The translations under genes were made by a program, and so were the position numbers. Under the pieces are notes generated by a model. That model ran no database searches. It saw only the letters and a list, made by a program, of their open reading frames with translations, and had not been told where the DNA came from. A stretch of 64,000 nt of DNA, taken from NCBI RefSeq assembly GCF_900100535.1, contig NZ_FNDG01000018.1, positions 61,134 through 125,133 of the forward strand, read 5' to 3'. Shown piece after piece: positions 52,000 through 61,572 of the stretch. Origin of the DNA: Phytopseudomonas flavescens. GTDB lineage: Bacteria; Pseudomonadota; Gammaproteobacteria; Pseudomonadales; Pseudomonadaceae. The number at the start of each line of letters is the position of its first letter. Positions within the stretch are counted from its first letter, which is position 1.

Positions 52000-53307
52000 T
52001 CATCCTGCGCGTCGTGTCGGGTCCTGGTACAGACCGGCGAACATATCGGCCATCGTATCCTCACTCGGCTCATCCGGCGCCTGCAGCCCAACGGCACGGC
52101 TGACCAGCTGATGGCTGCGCGGCACATGGACATCGTCCGGTATCCGCGGGCCGTCTGCCAGATAGGCTACCGGTAGACGGTGGCTAATAGCCAGACCCAA
52201 TACCTCGCCCATGCTGGTGGCTTCGTCCAGTTTACTCAGAATGCAGCCGGCCAGCCCACATCGCTTGTAGCTGTGATACGCCGCCTTGAGCACCTGCGCC
52301 TGGCTGGTAGCGGCCAACACCAGATAATTACGCGCGTTCACCCCGCGGCTCGCCAGTGTTTCCAGCTGCATGCGCAGCGCAGGATCATTGGCCGGCAGGC
52401 CGGCCGTATCGATGAGCACCACACGCTTGCGTGCCAGCGGCGCCAGCGCCTGCGTCAAGGACTGGCCGGGATCCACGTGGGTCACTGATACGCCCAGGAT
52501 ACGCCCGAGGGTCTTGAGTTGTTCCTGGGCGCCGATGCGGTAGCTGTCCATGCTTACCAGAGCGATGTTCGCCGCACCGTACTTGAGTACATAGCGGGCC
52601 GCGAGCTTGGCCAGGGTGGTGGTCTTGCCCATGCCGGCCGGGCCGACCAGGGCGATGACACCGCCCTCGTCCATCGGTTCCTGCTTGGGCGTCTGAATCG
52701 AATGGGCCAGGTGCGCCAGGACCATGCGCCAGGCCTGGCGTTGATCGCTCAGGGTGGCGACGCGCTCGAGCAGCGTGCGGGCCAGTTCGGCAGGCAGGCC
52801 CATGCGTTGCAGGCGGCGCCACAGGGTGGCCTGCTGCGGGCGACGGGCCTGCAACTGGCCCCAGGCCATGGAGCCCATCTGCATCTCGATCAGCTCACGC
52901 AGGCCATGCAATTCGGAGCGCATGGATTCCAGGGCGGACTGGTCGACCGAGGCCGACGTCGACCTCTTCTGCTGGCGTTCGAGCACCGCGTCCAGGCTGT
53001 CGGCAGGCGTCTTGCCGGGGGCGTCGGCGAACATCTGACGGTCCTTGCCGGCATCCAGCTGCGCGCGCGTGCTCAACTCAGCCTGAGCGGAGGCGATACG
53101 CGACTGGGTCTTGCGCAGCTCGGCCTCCAGCGCCGGATTGGGCTGCCGCGCCGGCGGAGGCGCCACTTGATAATCGAGTGCGGCCGTCAACTCCACACCA
53201 CCGGCCACACGGCGATTGCCGATGATGGTCGCGTCGGCGCCCAGTTCATCGCGTACCAGTTTCATGGCTTGGCGCATATCGGCGGCAAAAAAGCGTTTGA
53301 CCTGCAT
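52000..53307 (-). CDS. flhF: Flagellar placement GTPase FlhF
   Basis: A 435-residue SRP-type GTPase. An N-terminal basic/linker region (1-130) is followed by N and G domains with the P-loop GPAGMGKTTT near residue 221, the VLIDTAGLP motif near 305 and LSKLDEAT near residue 373. It marks the pole for flagellar assembly. It starts 15 bases after flhA. Confidence 0.95.
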   Translation of the reverse strand: MQVKRFFAADMRQAMKLVRDELGADATIIGNRRVAGGVELTAALDYQVAPPPARQPNPALEAELRKTQSRIASAQAELSTRAQLDAGKDRQMFADAPGKTPADSLDAVLERQQKRSTSASVDQSALESMRSELHGLRELIEMQMGSMAWGQLQARRPQQATLWRRLQRMGLPAELARTLLERVATLSDQRQAWRMVLAHLAHSIQTPKQEPMDEGGVIALVGPAGMGKTTTLAKLAARYVLKYGAANIALVSMDSYRIGAQEQLKTLGRILGVSVTHVDPGQSLTQALAPLARKRVVLIDTAGLPANDPALRMQLETLASRGVNARNYLVLAATSQAQVLKAAYHSYKRCGLAGCILSKLDEATSMGEVLGLAISHRLPVAYLADGPRIPDDVHVPRSHQLVSRAVGLQAPDEPSEDTMADMFAGLYQDPTRRAG

Positions 53308-53322
53308 GGCCCGTACCCTCGA

Positions 53323-55452
53323 TTAGTTCTGCCCCACCGTCGCAACGATGGTGACCTGCTTGTTGTCCGGAATCTCCTGGTACGCCAGAACATGCATGCT
53401 CGGGACGGCCAACCGGGCGAAACGCGAGAGCATTCCCCGAACCGGCCCGGCCGCCAGCAGAATCACCGGCTTGCCAAGCATCTCCTGACGCTGCGCTGCT
53501 TCCACCAGGGAACGTTGCAGCTTCTCGGCCATGCCAGGCTCCAGGAGGATGCCATCCTCGGAGCCTTGACCGGCCTTCTGAAGACTATTTAGCAATATCT
53601 GTTCCAACCTTGGTTCAAGGGTGATCACAGGCAGCTCGGGCTCTAGTCCCACGATGTTCTGCACGATTGCCCGGGCCAGCGAGACACGGACCGCAGCCAC
53701 CATGGCGGCGGGATCTTGACTCCTCGGTGCGACGTTGGCGATGGCTTCGGCGATGGTACGGATGTCACGCACTGGTACCTGCTCCTGCAGCAGTGCCTGC
53801 AGCACCTTGAGCAGGGTCGACAGGGAAATCAGCCCAGGCACCAACTCTTCGGCGAGTTTTGGCGAGCTTTTCGCCAGCAATTGCATCAGTTGCTGGACTT
53901 CTTCGTGGCCGAGCAACTCGTGGGCATGCTTGTGCAGCACCTGATTGAGGTGCGTCGCGACCACGGTACTGGCATCCACCACCGTGTAACCGAGGGATTG
54001 CGCCTGGTCACGCTGGCCCGGATCGATCCACACCGCATCCAGACCGAATGCCGGATCTTTGGCGGCGACGCCGTTGAGGGTGCCGAACACCTGACCCGGA
54101 TTGATCGCCAGCTCGCGCTCCGGATAGACCTCGGCCTCGGCGACGCTGACCCCCATGAGCGTCAGGCGATAGGCGTTGGGTTGCAGGTCGAGGTTGTCGC
54201 GGATATGCACGGACGGCATCAGGAAGCCCATCTCTTGGGAAAGCTTCTTGCGTACCCCCTTGATGCGCGCCAGCAATTGCCCGCCCTGGTTGCGGTCGAC
54301 CAGCGGAATCAGCCGGTAACCGACTTCCAGACCGACCATGTCCACCGGCATCACGTCATCCCAGCCCAGCTCCTTGACCTCCTGAGCACGCTGCGCCGGC
54401 AGCAGTTCCTGCTGGCGCTGCACTTCCTGGACTTCGGCCTCCTTGGTCTTGCGCTGTTTGTTGGCGATCCAGTAGGCGGCACCTGCAGCGATCAGGCCCA
54501 GGCTGATGAAGGACATGTGCGGCATGCCGGGCACCAGACCCATGGCGATCATGATCGCGGCGGAAACAGCCAGTGCGCGGGGCGAAGCGAACATCTGACG
54601 GTTGACCTGGGCGCCCATGTCTTCGGAGCTGGAAACCCGGGTCACCATGATCGCGGCAGCGGTCGACAGCAGCAGCGACGGGATCTGCGCCACCAGGCCG
54701 TCACCGATGGTCAGCAGGGTGTAGATGCGGCCGGCGTCGCCGAAGCTCAGGCCGTGCTGCAGCATACCGATGGCCATACCGCCGATCAGGTTGATGAACA
54801 GGATCAGCAGGCCGGCGACGGCATCACCACGAACGAATTTGCTGGCACCGTCCATGGAACCGTAGAAGTCGGCTTCCTGAGCGACTTCGCTGCGGCGCTT
54901 CTTGGCTTCCACCTGATCGATGAGGCCGGCGTTGAGATCGGCATCGATGGCCATCTGCTTGCCGGGCATGGCATCCAGGGTGAAACGTGCACTGACTTCG
55001 GAGATGCGCCCCGCACCCTTGGTCACCACCACGAAGTTGATGATCATGAGGATGGCGAACACCACGATACCAACGACGTAGTTACCGCCGATCACCACCT
55101 CGCCGAACGCCTGAATAACCTTACCGGCAGCGTCGTGGCCATCCTGGCCGTGCAGCAGCACCACCCGCGTGGAGGCCACGTTGAGCGCCAGGCGCAGCAG
55201 GGTCGCGGCCAGCAGAATGGTCGGGAACACCGCGAAATCCAGTGGCCGCAAGGCGTAGATGGCCACCAGCAGCACGACGATCGACAAGGCGATACTGAAG
55301 GTGAACAGCACGTCGAGCAGAAACGGCGGAATCGGCAGCATGACCATGGCGAGCATGACCAGCAGCAACAGCGGAATGCCGAGATTGCCGTTGCGCAACC
55401 CGGACAGGTTGCTGCGAACGTTGCCAATCATTTGTGCGCGATCTACTGCCAC
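53323..55452 (-). CDS. flhA: Flagellar export gate protein FlhA
   Basis: A 709-residue protein. The N-terminal 330 residues contain eight membrane segments and the FHIPEP-family motif (RISEVSARFTLDAMPGKQMA near residue 150). The C-terminal cytoplasmic domain forms the nonameric ring that docks chaperone-substrate complexes. The length is normal. A good sigma-54 type promoter lies 60-75 bases upstream of the start. Confidence 0.96.
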   Translation of the reverse strand: MAVDRAQMIGNVRSNLSGLRNGNLGIPLLLLVMLAMVMLPIPPFLLDVLFTFSIALSIVVLLVAIYALRPLDFAVFPTILLAATLLRLALNVASTRVVLLHGQDGHDAAGKVIQAFGEVVIGGNYVVGIVVFAILMIINFVVVTKGAGRISEVSARFTLDAMPGKQMAIDADLNAGLIDQVEAKKRRSEVAQEADFYGSMDGASKFVRGDAVAGLLILFINLIGGMAIGMLQHGLSFGDAGRIYTLLTIGDGLVAQIPSLLLSTAAAIMVTRVSSSEDMGAQVNRQMFASPRALAVSAAIMIAMGLVPGMPHMSFISLGLIAAGAAYWIANKQRKTKEAEVQEVQRQQELLPAQRAQEVKELGWDDVMPVDMVGLEVGYRLIPLVDRNQGGQLLARIKGVRKKLSQEMGFLMPSVHIRDNLDLQPNAYRLTLMGVSVAEAEVYPERELAINPGQVFGTLNGVAAKDPAFGLDAVWIDPGQRDQAQSLGYTVVDASTVVATHLNQVLHKHAHELLGHEEVQQLMQLLAKSSPKLAEELVPGLISLSTLLKVLQALLQEQVPVRDIRTIAEAIANVAPRSQDPAAMVAAVRVSLARAIVQNIVGLEPELPVITLEPRLEQILLNSLQKAGQGSEDGILLEPGMAEKLQRSLVEAAQRQEMLGKPVILLAAGPVRGMLSRFARLAVPSMHVLAYQEIPDNKQVTIVATVGQN

Positions 55453-55509
55453 GTGGTTACCCCGGCTGATTCAATCTTTTGACGCCTCGACGCCCTTGCT
55501 GCCGGTGTT

Positions 55510-55525
55510 TGCAAGAACCTTTCCA
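55510..55525 (-). promoter_or_regulatory. Sigma-54 (-24/-12) promoter of flhA
   Basis: On the minus strand TGGAAAGGTTCTTGCA fits the RpoN consensus TGGCACGNNNNTTGCA at 12 of 16 positions counting the four free ones as neutral, with the invariant GG and GC spaced by 10 bases. It points at flhA with a leader of about 50 bases. In P. aeruginosa flhA belongs to the FleQ/RpoN-dependent class of flagellar genes, in agreement. Confidence 0.72.
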
Positions 55526-55685
55526 ACTCGCTAAAAAGCGCTAAATCACTGTCAGGTAACGCGGGTTCGCTGGCCTGCGACCGATATCCCGGAAGGCGAA
55601 AACACGAACCACGCGGGCGAACGCGAGTCCCACCCCCAGTGGGCGACGGTTTGCCCATGGATTTTCCGTCCTCGAGGAGTCACCT

Positions 55686-56207
55686 ATGAAACGCTGGATG
55701 ATGGCCGCATTGGCCAGTTGCTGCGCCGCTGGCCTGCAGGCCGCCGACCTGACGGTCGATCTCAACGCCGTGGACGCCAAGGGCGTCGGCACTTCGGTTG
55801 GCAAGGTGGTGATCAGTCAGAGCCCCCATGGCGTGGTTTTCACCCCGGATCTGCATGATCTGCAGCCAGGCGTGCATGGTTTCCACGTGCACAGCAAGCC
55901 CAGTTGCGACCCGGCACCCAAGGACGGCCAACCGTCTGCCGCCGAAGCCGCTGGCGGTCACTGGGATCCACAGAACACCGGCAAGCACGGCCTGCCTTGG
56001 GGTGATGGTCATCTGGGCGACCTGCCTGCCCTGCTGGTCACCGCGGACGGCAAGGCCAACCAGCCCGTGCTGGCTCCACGAATCAAGCAGGTAGGCGACC
56101 TGAAGAACCTGACACTGATGGTTCATGCCGGTGGCGATAATCATGCCGATCATCCGAAGCCGCTGGGCGGTGGCGGTGCTCGCGTAGCCTGTGGGGTCAT
56201 CAAGTAA
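55686..56207 (+). CDS. sodC: Periplasmic Cu/Zn superoxide dismutase
   Basis: A 173-residue SodC. The signal peptide (about 1-20, cut after LQAA) sends it to the periplasm. Metal ligands are visible: His67 and His69 (HGFHVHSK) and His147 (MVHAGG) for copper, and His92, His101, His109 and Asp112 in the zinc loop. The Cys74-Cys169 pair forms the disulfide. A GAGGAG lies just upstream of the start ATG. The gene is followed by a hairpin terminator. Confidence 0.95.
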   Translation: MKRWMMAALASCCAAGLQAADLTVDLNAVDAKGVGTSVGKVVISQSPHGVVFTPDLHDLQPGVHGFHVHSKPSCDPAPKDGQPSAAEAAGGHWDPQNTGKHGLPWGDGHLGDLPALLVTADGKANQPVLAPRIKQVGDLKNLTLMVHAGGDNHADHPKPLGGGGARVACGVIK

Positions 56208-56218
56208 TCACCGGCAAT

Positions 56219-56255
56219 GCCTGCCTGGACTGGACTCAGGCAGGCACAGGGTTTT
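56219..56255 (+). terminator. Rho-independent-like terminator after sodC
   Basis: A perfect 9-base stem GCCTGCCTG / CAGGCAGGC (56219-56227 and 56237-56245) with a 9-base loop, followed by ACAGGGTTTT. The T run is short. It begins 12 bases after the sodC stop. Confidence 0.7.
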
Positions 56256-56398
56256 GCCGGTCGGAGCAACGCCCGACGATCCTGTGGCCGATGGCGGCTG
56301 GCCTCACCCCGCCCGCCGATTCCGCAGCAATGCATGCACATGATTGGCGTGCCTGGGCAGCGGCGAAGAGCGACCGAAGCAATCGATGCAAATCCTGA

Positions 56399-57442
56399 TC
56401 ACCTGACTTGTGCAAACGGCGCAGGTTGTTCTGGCTCGGCCGGCGAACAACTGCGGTAGCGTCCGGGCGGCATGCCGAACCAGCGCAGGCAGGCCTTGTG
56501 AAAGCTGCTCTGCTCCAGAAAACCGAGCCGCTCGGCCACCTGCGCCAGGCTGTGCGCGGAATGGCGCAGGTAGTAATCGGACAACTGCCGACGCACCTCA
56601 CTGAGCACGTCCTTGAACTGTACGCCCTCGCGTTCCAGGCCTCGCTGCAGGGTACGCTTGCTGACACCCAGCGAGCCCGCCACCCAGCCCATGTCGCAGC
56701 CACCCTGGTCGAGGTTCTCGGTAATCAGCGTACGAACCTGGACGACCAGCGAACCGTCGCGAAGCTGGCTCAGACGAGATTCGGCGAAACGCTCGTGAAG
56801 AGCCGACAGTGCCTCGTTGGCAGTGCTCAGCGGCTGCAACAGTTGCTGCGGATCGAACAGCACACTGGCCCGCGACGCGCCGAACTTAAGCGGGCAATCG
56901 GCCAGTTGCCGGTACGCATCCAGATCCACCGGCTCCGGATAGTCGAATTCGATGAGCAGCGGACGGGGTGGATTGCCTCCGGTCAACCAGTTGCAAAAGC
57001 CCAGCAGTGCCGCGATGCCGGCATCGGAAAACTGCCTGGGCCGAATACTTCCGACTTCCTGGTGCATCTGCGCACAAAGCCGCTGACCCTGTGGCTCGGC
57101 TGAAAAGCTCACGGTGACGCCATTGCCCAGCAGCGGCGTGAAGCGCACCAGGCGTTCCAAGGCCTCCTGCAGGTTGCGACAGGACATCATCGCGTACCCC
57201 ACCAACTGGAAACTACCCGGCAGGAAATGGGCATAGGCCCGCAGGCCGATGGCCGGGTTGGCGGACTCGGACACCGCCAGTTCGAGCAGGCGATAGACCG
57301 CCCTACGCCTGAAAAAGGCTTCGGTGTGCGTCAGGCGCTGCATGTCCAGCCCGGCTTCGTGACACAGGCGCCGTACATCCAGCCCTTCAGCCTCGAAGGT
57401 ATTCAGCAGAAGCGCGACATAACCAACGCTGACCCTATACAT
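56399..57442 (-). CDS. AraC family regulator with N-terminal ligand domain
   Basis: A 347-residue regulator of the OruR/ArgR-like Pseudomonas group: an N-terminal arabinose-binding-type domain of about 200 residues (YRVSVGYVALLLNTFEAEGL at the start), then two helix-turn-helix motifs in the AraC domain (about 240-335; SLAQVAERLGFLEQSSFHKA and CLRWFGMPPGRYR). The start at 57442 has GGGGGG close upstream; an ATG at 57460 is less likely. It is divergent from the HlyD/ABC/TolC exporter operon, so it probably controls that operon. The effector is unknown. Confidence 0.87.
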   Translation of the reverse strand: MYRVSVGYVALLLNTFEAEGLDVRRLCHEAGLDMQRLTHTEAFFRRRAVYRLLELAVSESANPAIGLRAYAHFLPGSFQLVGYAMMSCRNLQEALERLVRFTPLLGNGVTVSFSAEPQGQRLCAQMHQEVGSIRPRQFSDAGIAALLGFCNWLTGGNPPRPLLIEFDYPEPVDLDAYRQLADCPLKFGASRASVLFDPQQLLQPLSTANEALSALHERFAESRLSQLRDGSLVVQVRTLITENLDQGGCDMGWVAGSLGVSKRTLQRGLEREGVQFKDVLSEVRRQLSDYYLRHSAHSLAQVAERLGFLEQSSFHKACLRWFGMPPGRYRSCSPAEPEQPAPFAQVR

Positions 57443-57756
57443 ACACCCCCCGTTTTTCATCGCCCGAACCTGCGCCCTGGGGCAAGCAGCCTGCATGGTA
57501 CACAGGCGGACAGGCAGAAACGCTGATCCAGGGATCCCACGTGGTGTTTTCCGCTTTCGCCGTGCGCCACGGCCAGGCGTGGCGCGGATTGACAGCCCGC
57601 TTGTCGCCCGGGAACGTTTTCCGGAGCGTCCCGCTACCGAATACTTGCATCGGTATTGCATCGCTCAAGGAACGGCGACGGCGCACGCAGCCCCTCTGCA
57701 ACGCGTGACGGCGCCCCCATGGGACGATGATCGCTCGCTCCCCAGGAAAATCATCG
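57443..57756. promoter_or_regulatory. Divergent promoter region between the AraC regulator and the exporter operon
   Basis: A 314-base region with no gene. It carries the promoters of the regulator (minus) and the exporter operon (plus). A strong inverted repeat lies at 57564-57585 (own entry). No clear -10/-35 set could be fixed. Confidence 0.45.
57564..57585. promoter_or_regulatory. Inverted repeat, candidate operator
   Basis: GCGCCACG-GCCAGG-CGTGGCGC: eight perfectly paired bases on each side of a 6-base spacer. It is about midway in the intergenic region between divergent genes, a usual place for a regulator site. It could equally be a hairpin in a 5' leader. AraC proteins often prefer direct repeats, which tempers the operator reading. 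Confidence 0.45.
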
Positions 57757-58830
57757 ATGAAAGCACAACACAAGAAAACCCTGCTCCGCGTGGCAGCCAT
57801 CGTCAGCCTGGTCGCCGTGGCCGGACTGATCTGGCTGGCGTTGCGCCCTGACGGTCTGGGCGAGGGTTTCGCCAGTGCCAACGGGCGTATCGAGGCCACA
57901 GAAGTGGACGTGGCCAGCAAGCTGGCCGGGCGTCTCTTGCGCATCGACGTGGAAGAAGGCGATTTCGTCGAGGCTGGCCAGGTGTTGGCACAGATGGACA
58001 CCCAGGTACTCGACGCCCAGTTGAACCAGGCCCGGGCTCAGGTACGCCAGGCACAGAACGCCACCCGCACGGCCCATTCCCAAGTGTCGCTGCGCGTCAG
58101 CGAGAAGGCCACCGCCGAAGCCGTGGTGCATCAGCGGCAGGCCGAACTGGGGGCGACGCAGAAGCGCTATGCGCGCACCGAGGCCCTGGTCAAACGCAAT
58201 GCCCTGCCCCGCCAGCAACTCGACGACGACCTGGCGAGCCTGCAAAGCGGCCAAGCGGCCGTCAGCGCCGCACGCTCCCAGGTTCTGTCGGCGCAGGCCG
58301 GCATCGAAGCCGCGCAATCGCAGGTCATCGAGGCCGAGTCCGCGGTGGAAGCGGCCCAGGCCAGTGTCGAGCGCCTGCAGGCCGATATCGAGGACAGCCA
58401 GCTCAAGGCGCCGCGCAGCGGCCGCGTGCAGTACCGCATCAGCCAGCCCGGCGAAGTGCTGGCCGCGGGCGGCAAGGTGCTCAACCTGGTCGATCTCAAC
58501 GATGTCTATATGAACATCTTCCTGCCTTCGCAGCAGGCCGGCCGGGTTGCCCTCGGTTCCGACGTGCACCTGGTGCTGGATGCGGCGCCGCAGTATGTGA
58601 TCCCGGCCAAGGTGACCTTCGTCGCCAGCGTCGCGCAGTTCACACCGAAGACCGTGGAAACCGCCAACGAACGCGAGAAGCTGATGTTCCGGATCAAGGC
58701 GCGGATCGACCCCGCCTTGCTCAAGGGGCATCTGGAGCAGGTCAAGACCGGCGTGCCCGGCATGGCCTATCTGAAACTCGACGATGCCGCCCAATGGCCG
58801 CAAGACCTGCAGATCCGGGTTCCACAATGA
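57757..58830 (+). CDS. HlyD family membrane fusion protein (YhiI-like)
   Basis: A 357-residue periplasmic adaptor. One N-terminal membrane segment (about 11-30) is followed by half of the lipoyl-type domain (ANGRIEATEVDVASKLAG near residue 41), a long coiled-coil hairpin (about 82-215, Ala/Gln-rich) and the second half with beta-barrel. It should link the inner-membrane ABC exporter to the TolC-type outer-membrane protein encoded downstream. The start at 57757 has AGGAA 9 bases upstream. The stop overlaps the next ATG (ATGA at 58827-58830). Confidence 0.9.
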   Translation: MKAQHKKTLLRVAAIVSLVAVAGLIWLALRPDGLGEGFASANGRIEATEVDVASKLAGRLLRIDVEEGDFVEAGQVLAQMDTQVLDAQLNQARAQVRQAQNATRTAHSQVSLRVSEKATAEAVVHQRQAELGATQKRYARTEALVKRNALPRQQLDDDLASLQSGQAAVSAARSQVLSAQAGIEAAQSQVIEAESAVEAAQASVERLQADIEDSQLKAPRSGRVQYRISQPGEVLAAGGKVLNLVDLNDVYMNIFLPSQQAGRVALGSDVHLVLDAAPQYVIPAKVTFVASVAQFTPKTVETANEREKLMFRIKARIDPALLKGHLEQVKTGVPGMAYLKLDDAAQWPQDLQIRVPQ

Positions 58831-61571
58831 CACGCAGCTCCGACATGGTGGCGCAGTTGCTCGACGTCAGCCTGCGCTACGGCAAGACCTGCGCGGTGGA
58901 TCACGTCAGCCTGGATATTCCCGCCAGGCGAATGATCGGCCTGATCGGTCCGGACGGGGTCGGCAAGTCCAGCCTGCTGGCGCTGATCGCCGGGGCGCGC
59001 AAGCTGCAGGACGGCACGGTGCGGGTGCTCGATGGCGACATGGCCGACGCGGGCCACCGTCGCGACATCTGTCCGCGTATCGCCTACATGCCCCAGGGCC
59101 TGGGCAAGAACCTCTACCCGACCCTGACCGTATTCGAAAACCTCGACTTCTTTGGCCGGCTGTTCGGCCAGGACGCAGCGGAGCGCAAGGCCCGCATCGC
59201 CGACCTGGTGCAGAGCACCGGCCTCGCGCCGTTTACCGAGCGTCCGGCGGGCAAGCTGTCCGGCGGCATGAAACAGAAACTCGGGTTGTGTTGTGCGCTG
59301 ATCCACGACCCCGACCTGCTGATCCTCGACGAGCCCACCACCGGCGTCGACCCGCTGGCACGCAACCAGTTCTGGGAGCTGATAGAGCGCATCCGCAAAC
59401 GCCGCCCCGGCATGAGCGTGCTGGTCGCCACCGCCTACATGGACGAAGCCCAGCGCTTCGACTGGCTGGTGGCCATGGACGACGGCAAGGTGCTGGATAC
59501 CGGCACCCCCGGCGAACTGCTCGAACGCACCGCAACCGACAACCTGGAAGAAGCCTTCATCGCCCTGTTGCCCGAAGCCAAGCGCAGCGGCCACCATGCC
59601 CTGGTGATTCCACCGCGCCCGGCGGCCAGCGGCGAGAACGTGGTGGCCATCGAGGCGCACGGACTGACCTGCCGCTTCGGCGATTTCGTCGCTGTCGATC
59701 ACGTGGACTTTCGCATCGAACGCGGGGAGATCTTCGGCTTCCTCGGTTCCAACGGTTGCGGCAAGTCGACCACCATGAAGATGCTCACCGGCCTGCAGCC
59801 GGCCAGCGAAGGCGAAGCTTTACTGTTCGGCCAGCCGGTCGACCCCAGGGACATCGAAACCCGCCGTCGGGTCGGCTACATGTCCCAGGCCTTTTCGCTG
59901 TACAGCGAGCTGAGCGTTTTGCAGAACCTCGACCTGCACGCCCGGCTGTTCCACATTCCCGTGCAGCAACGGGCTGGGCGCATCCAGGAAATGCTCGACA
60001 GATTCAGCCTGCAAGGCGTCGCCGAGCAACTACCGTCCGACCTGCCCCTGGGCGTGCGCCAACGCCTGTCGCTGGCGGTGGCGGTGATCCACAAGCCGGA
60101 AATCCTGATCCTCGACGAGCCCACCTCGGGGGTCGACCCGATCGCCCGGGACGGCTTCTGGGAGCTGCTGATCGACCTGTCGCGCAGGGATGGCGTAACC
60201 ATCTTCATTTCCACCCACTTCATGAACGAGGCACTGCGCTGCGACCGCATGTCGATGATGCACGCCGGCCGGGTGCTGGACAGCGACACCCCGCAGGCGC
60301 TGATGGACAAGCGCGGCCTGGCCACCCTGGAAGAGACCTTCATCGCCTACCTGCGCGATGCCGCCGGCAGCGACGAGAGCCCCCCGGAGTCCACGCCGGA
60401 CGTAGCGCCAGAAGCCTCGAACGGCGTCGCCGGCGCGCCGAAGTCACGCTTCAGCCTGCGCCGCCTGTACAGCTACACCCAGCGCGAAGCCATGGAACTG
60501 CGCCGCGACCCGATCCGCGCCACCCTGGCCCTGCTCGGCACGCTGCTGCTGATGTTCATCATGGGCTACGGCATCAGCATGGACGTGGAGGATCTGAACT
60601 ACGCAGTGCTCGACCGCGACCAGACCACCACCAGCGCCGCCTACGCCCTGAATATCGCCGGCTCGCGCTACTTCGTGGAGCAGGCGCCGCTGCGCGACTA
60701 TGCCGATCTCGACCAGCGCATGCGCAAGGGCGAGATCAGCCTGGCGCTGGAGATTCCGCCCGGCTTCGGCCGCGATCTCAAGCGCGGCGAGGTGCCGGAG
60801 GTAGGCTTCTGGGTGGATGGCGCCATGCCGACCCGCGCCGACACCGTCAAGGGCTACGTGCAGGGCATCCACCAGAGCTACCTGGAAGAACTCGCCCGCG
60901 GTTCGACCCGGGCCGTGGCGGCCAGTCCATTCGACATCACCCTGCGCTACCGCTACAACCCCGACGTGCAGAGCCTGCCGGCCATGGTGCCGGCGGTGAT
61001 CCCGATCCTGCTGATGCTGATCCCGGCCATGCTCACCGCCCTCGGCGTGGTGCGCGAGAAGGAACTGGGCTCGATCACCAATTTCTACGTCACCCCGGTA
61101 ACCCGCCTGGAATTCCTGCTCGGCAAGCAGTTGCCCTACATCGGCCTGGGCATGATCAACTTCTTCATGCTGGTGGCCCTGTCGGTGCTGGTGTTCGACG
61201 TCCCGGTCAAGGGCAGCATGCTGACCCTGACCATCGGCGCCCTGCTCTACGTGATCTGCGCCACCGGACTGGGCCTGCTGATGTCGTCGATCCTCAACAG
61301 CCAGATCGCGGCCATCTTCGGCACCGCCATCGCGACCCTGCTGCCGGCGACGCAGTTCTCCGGCCTGATCCACCCGGTATCGGCCATGGAGGGCGCCGGT
61401 GCCTTTATCGGCAATATCTATCCAACCAGCCACTTCCTGACCATCAGTCGCGGCGTATTTTCCAAGGCCCTGGATTTGCAAGACCTGTACCTCTATTTCA
61501 TTCCCCTGCTGTTGACCATTCCCGTGCTGACCCTGCTCAGCGTCGCCGGCCTGAAGAAGCAGGAGAACTGA
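58827..61571 (+). CDS. ABC exporter: two ATPase domains fused to an ABC-2 permease (RbbA/YhiH type)
   Basis: A 914-residue fusion. ATPase 1 has Walker A GPDGVGKSS (41-49), signature KLSGGMKQK and Walker B LLILDEPTTGVDP. ATPase 2 has Walker A GSNGCGKST near residue 306 and Walker B ILILDEPTSGVDP, but its signature is LPLGVRQRLSL rather than LSGGQ. The rest (about 560-914) is an ABC-2 permease with a membrane segment, a large periplasmic domain (about 585-720) and five C-terminal membrane segments. RbbA-type proteins in this gene context (HlyD - RbbA - YhhJ - TolC) act as efflux or export pumps of unknown substrate. Confidence 0.9.
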   Translation: MTRSSDMVAQLLDVSLRYGKTCAVDHVSLDIPARRMIGLIGPDGVGKSSLLALIAGARKLQDGTVRVLDGDMADAGHRRDICPRIAYMPQGLGKNLYPTLTVFENLDFFGRLFGQDAAERKARIADLVQSTGLAPFTERPAGKLSGGMKQKLGLCCALIHDPDLLILDEPTTGVDPLARNQFWELIERIRKRRPGMSVLVATAYMDEAQRFDWLVAMDDGKVLDTGTPGELLERTATDNLEEAFIALLPEAKRSGHHALVIPPRPAASGENVVAIEAHGLTCRFGDFVAVDHVDFRIERGEIFGFLGSNGCGKSTTMKMLTGLQPASEGEALLFGQPVDPRDIETRRRVGYMSQAFSLYSELSVLQNLDLHARLFHIPVQQRAGRIQEMLDRFSLQGVAEQLPSDLPLGVRQRLSLAVAVIHKPEILILDEPTSGVDPIARDGFWELLIDLSRRDGVTIFISTHFMNEALRCDRMSMMHAGRVLDSDTPQALMDKRGLATLEETFIAYLRDAAGSDESPPESTPDVAPEASNGVAGAPKSRFSLRRLYSYTQREAMELRRDPIRATLALLGTLLLMFIMGYGISMDVEDLNYAVLDRDQTTTSAAYALNIAGSRYFVEQAPLRDYADLDQRMRKGEISLALEIPPGFGRDLKRGEVPEVGFWVDGAMPTRADTVKGYVQGIHQSYLEELARGSTRAVAASPFDITLRYRYNPDVQSLPAMVPAVIPILLMLIPAMLTALGVVREKELGSITNFYVTPVTRLEFLLGKQLPYIGLGMINFFMLVALSVLVFDVPVKGSMLTLTIGALLYVICATGLGLLMSSILNSQIAAIFGTAIATLLPATQFSGLIHPVSAMEGAGAFIGNIYPTSHFLTISRGVFSKALDLQDLYLYFIPLLLTIPVLTLLSVAGLKKQEN

Positions 61572-61572
61572 G

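Noticed and set aside
53716..55482. A 588-codon plus-strand frame antisense to flhA
   Set aside because: His/Gln/Asp-rich low-complexity product typical of the antisense of a GC-rich gene; flhA on the other strand is certain.
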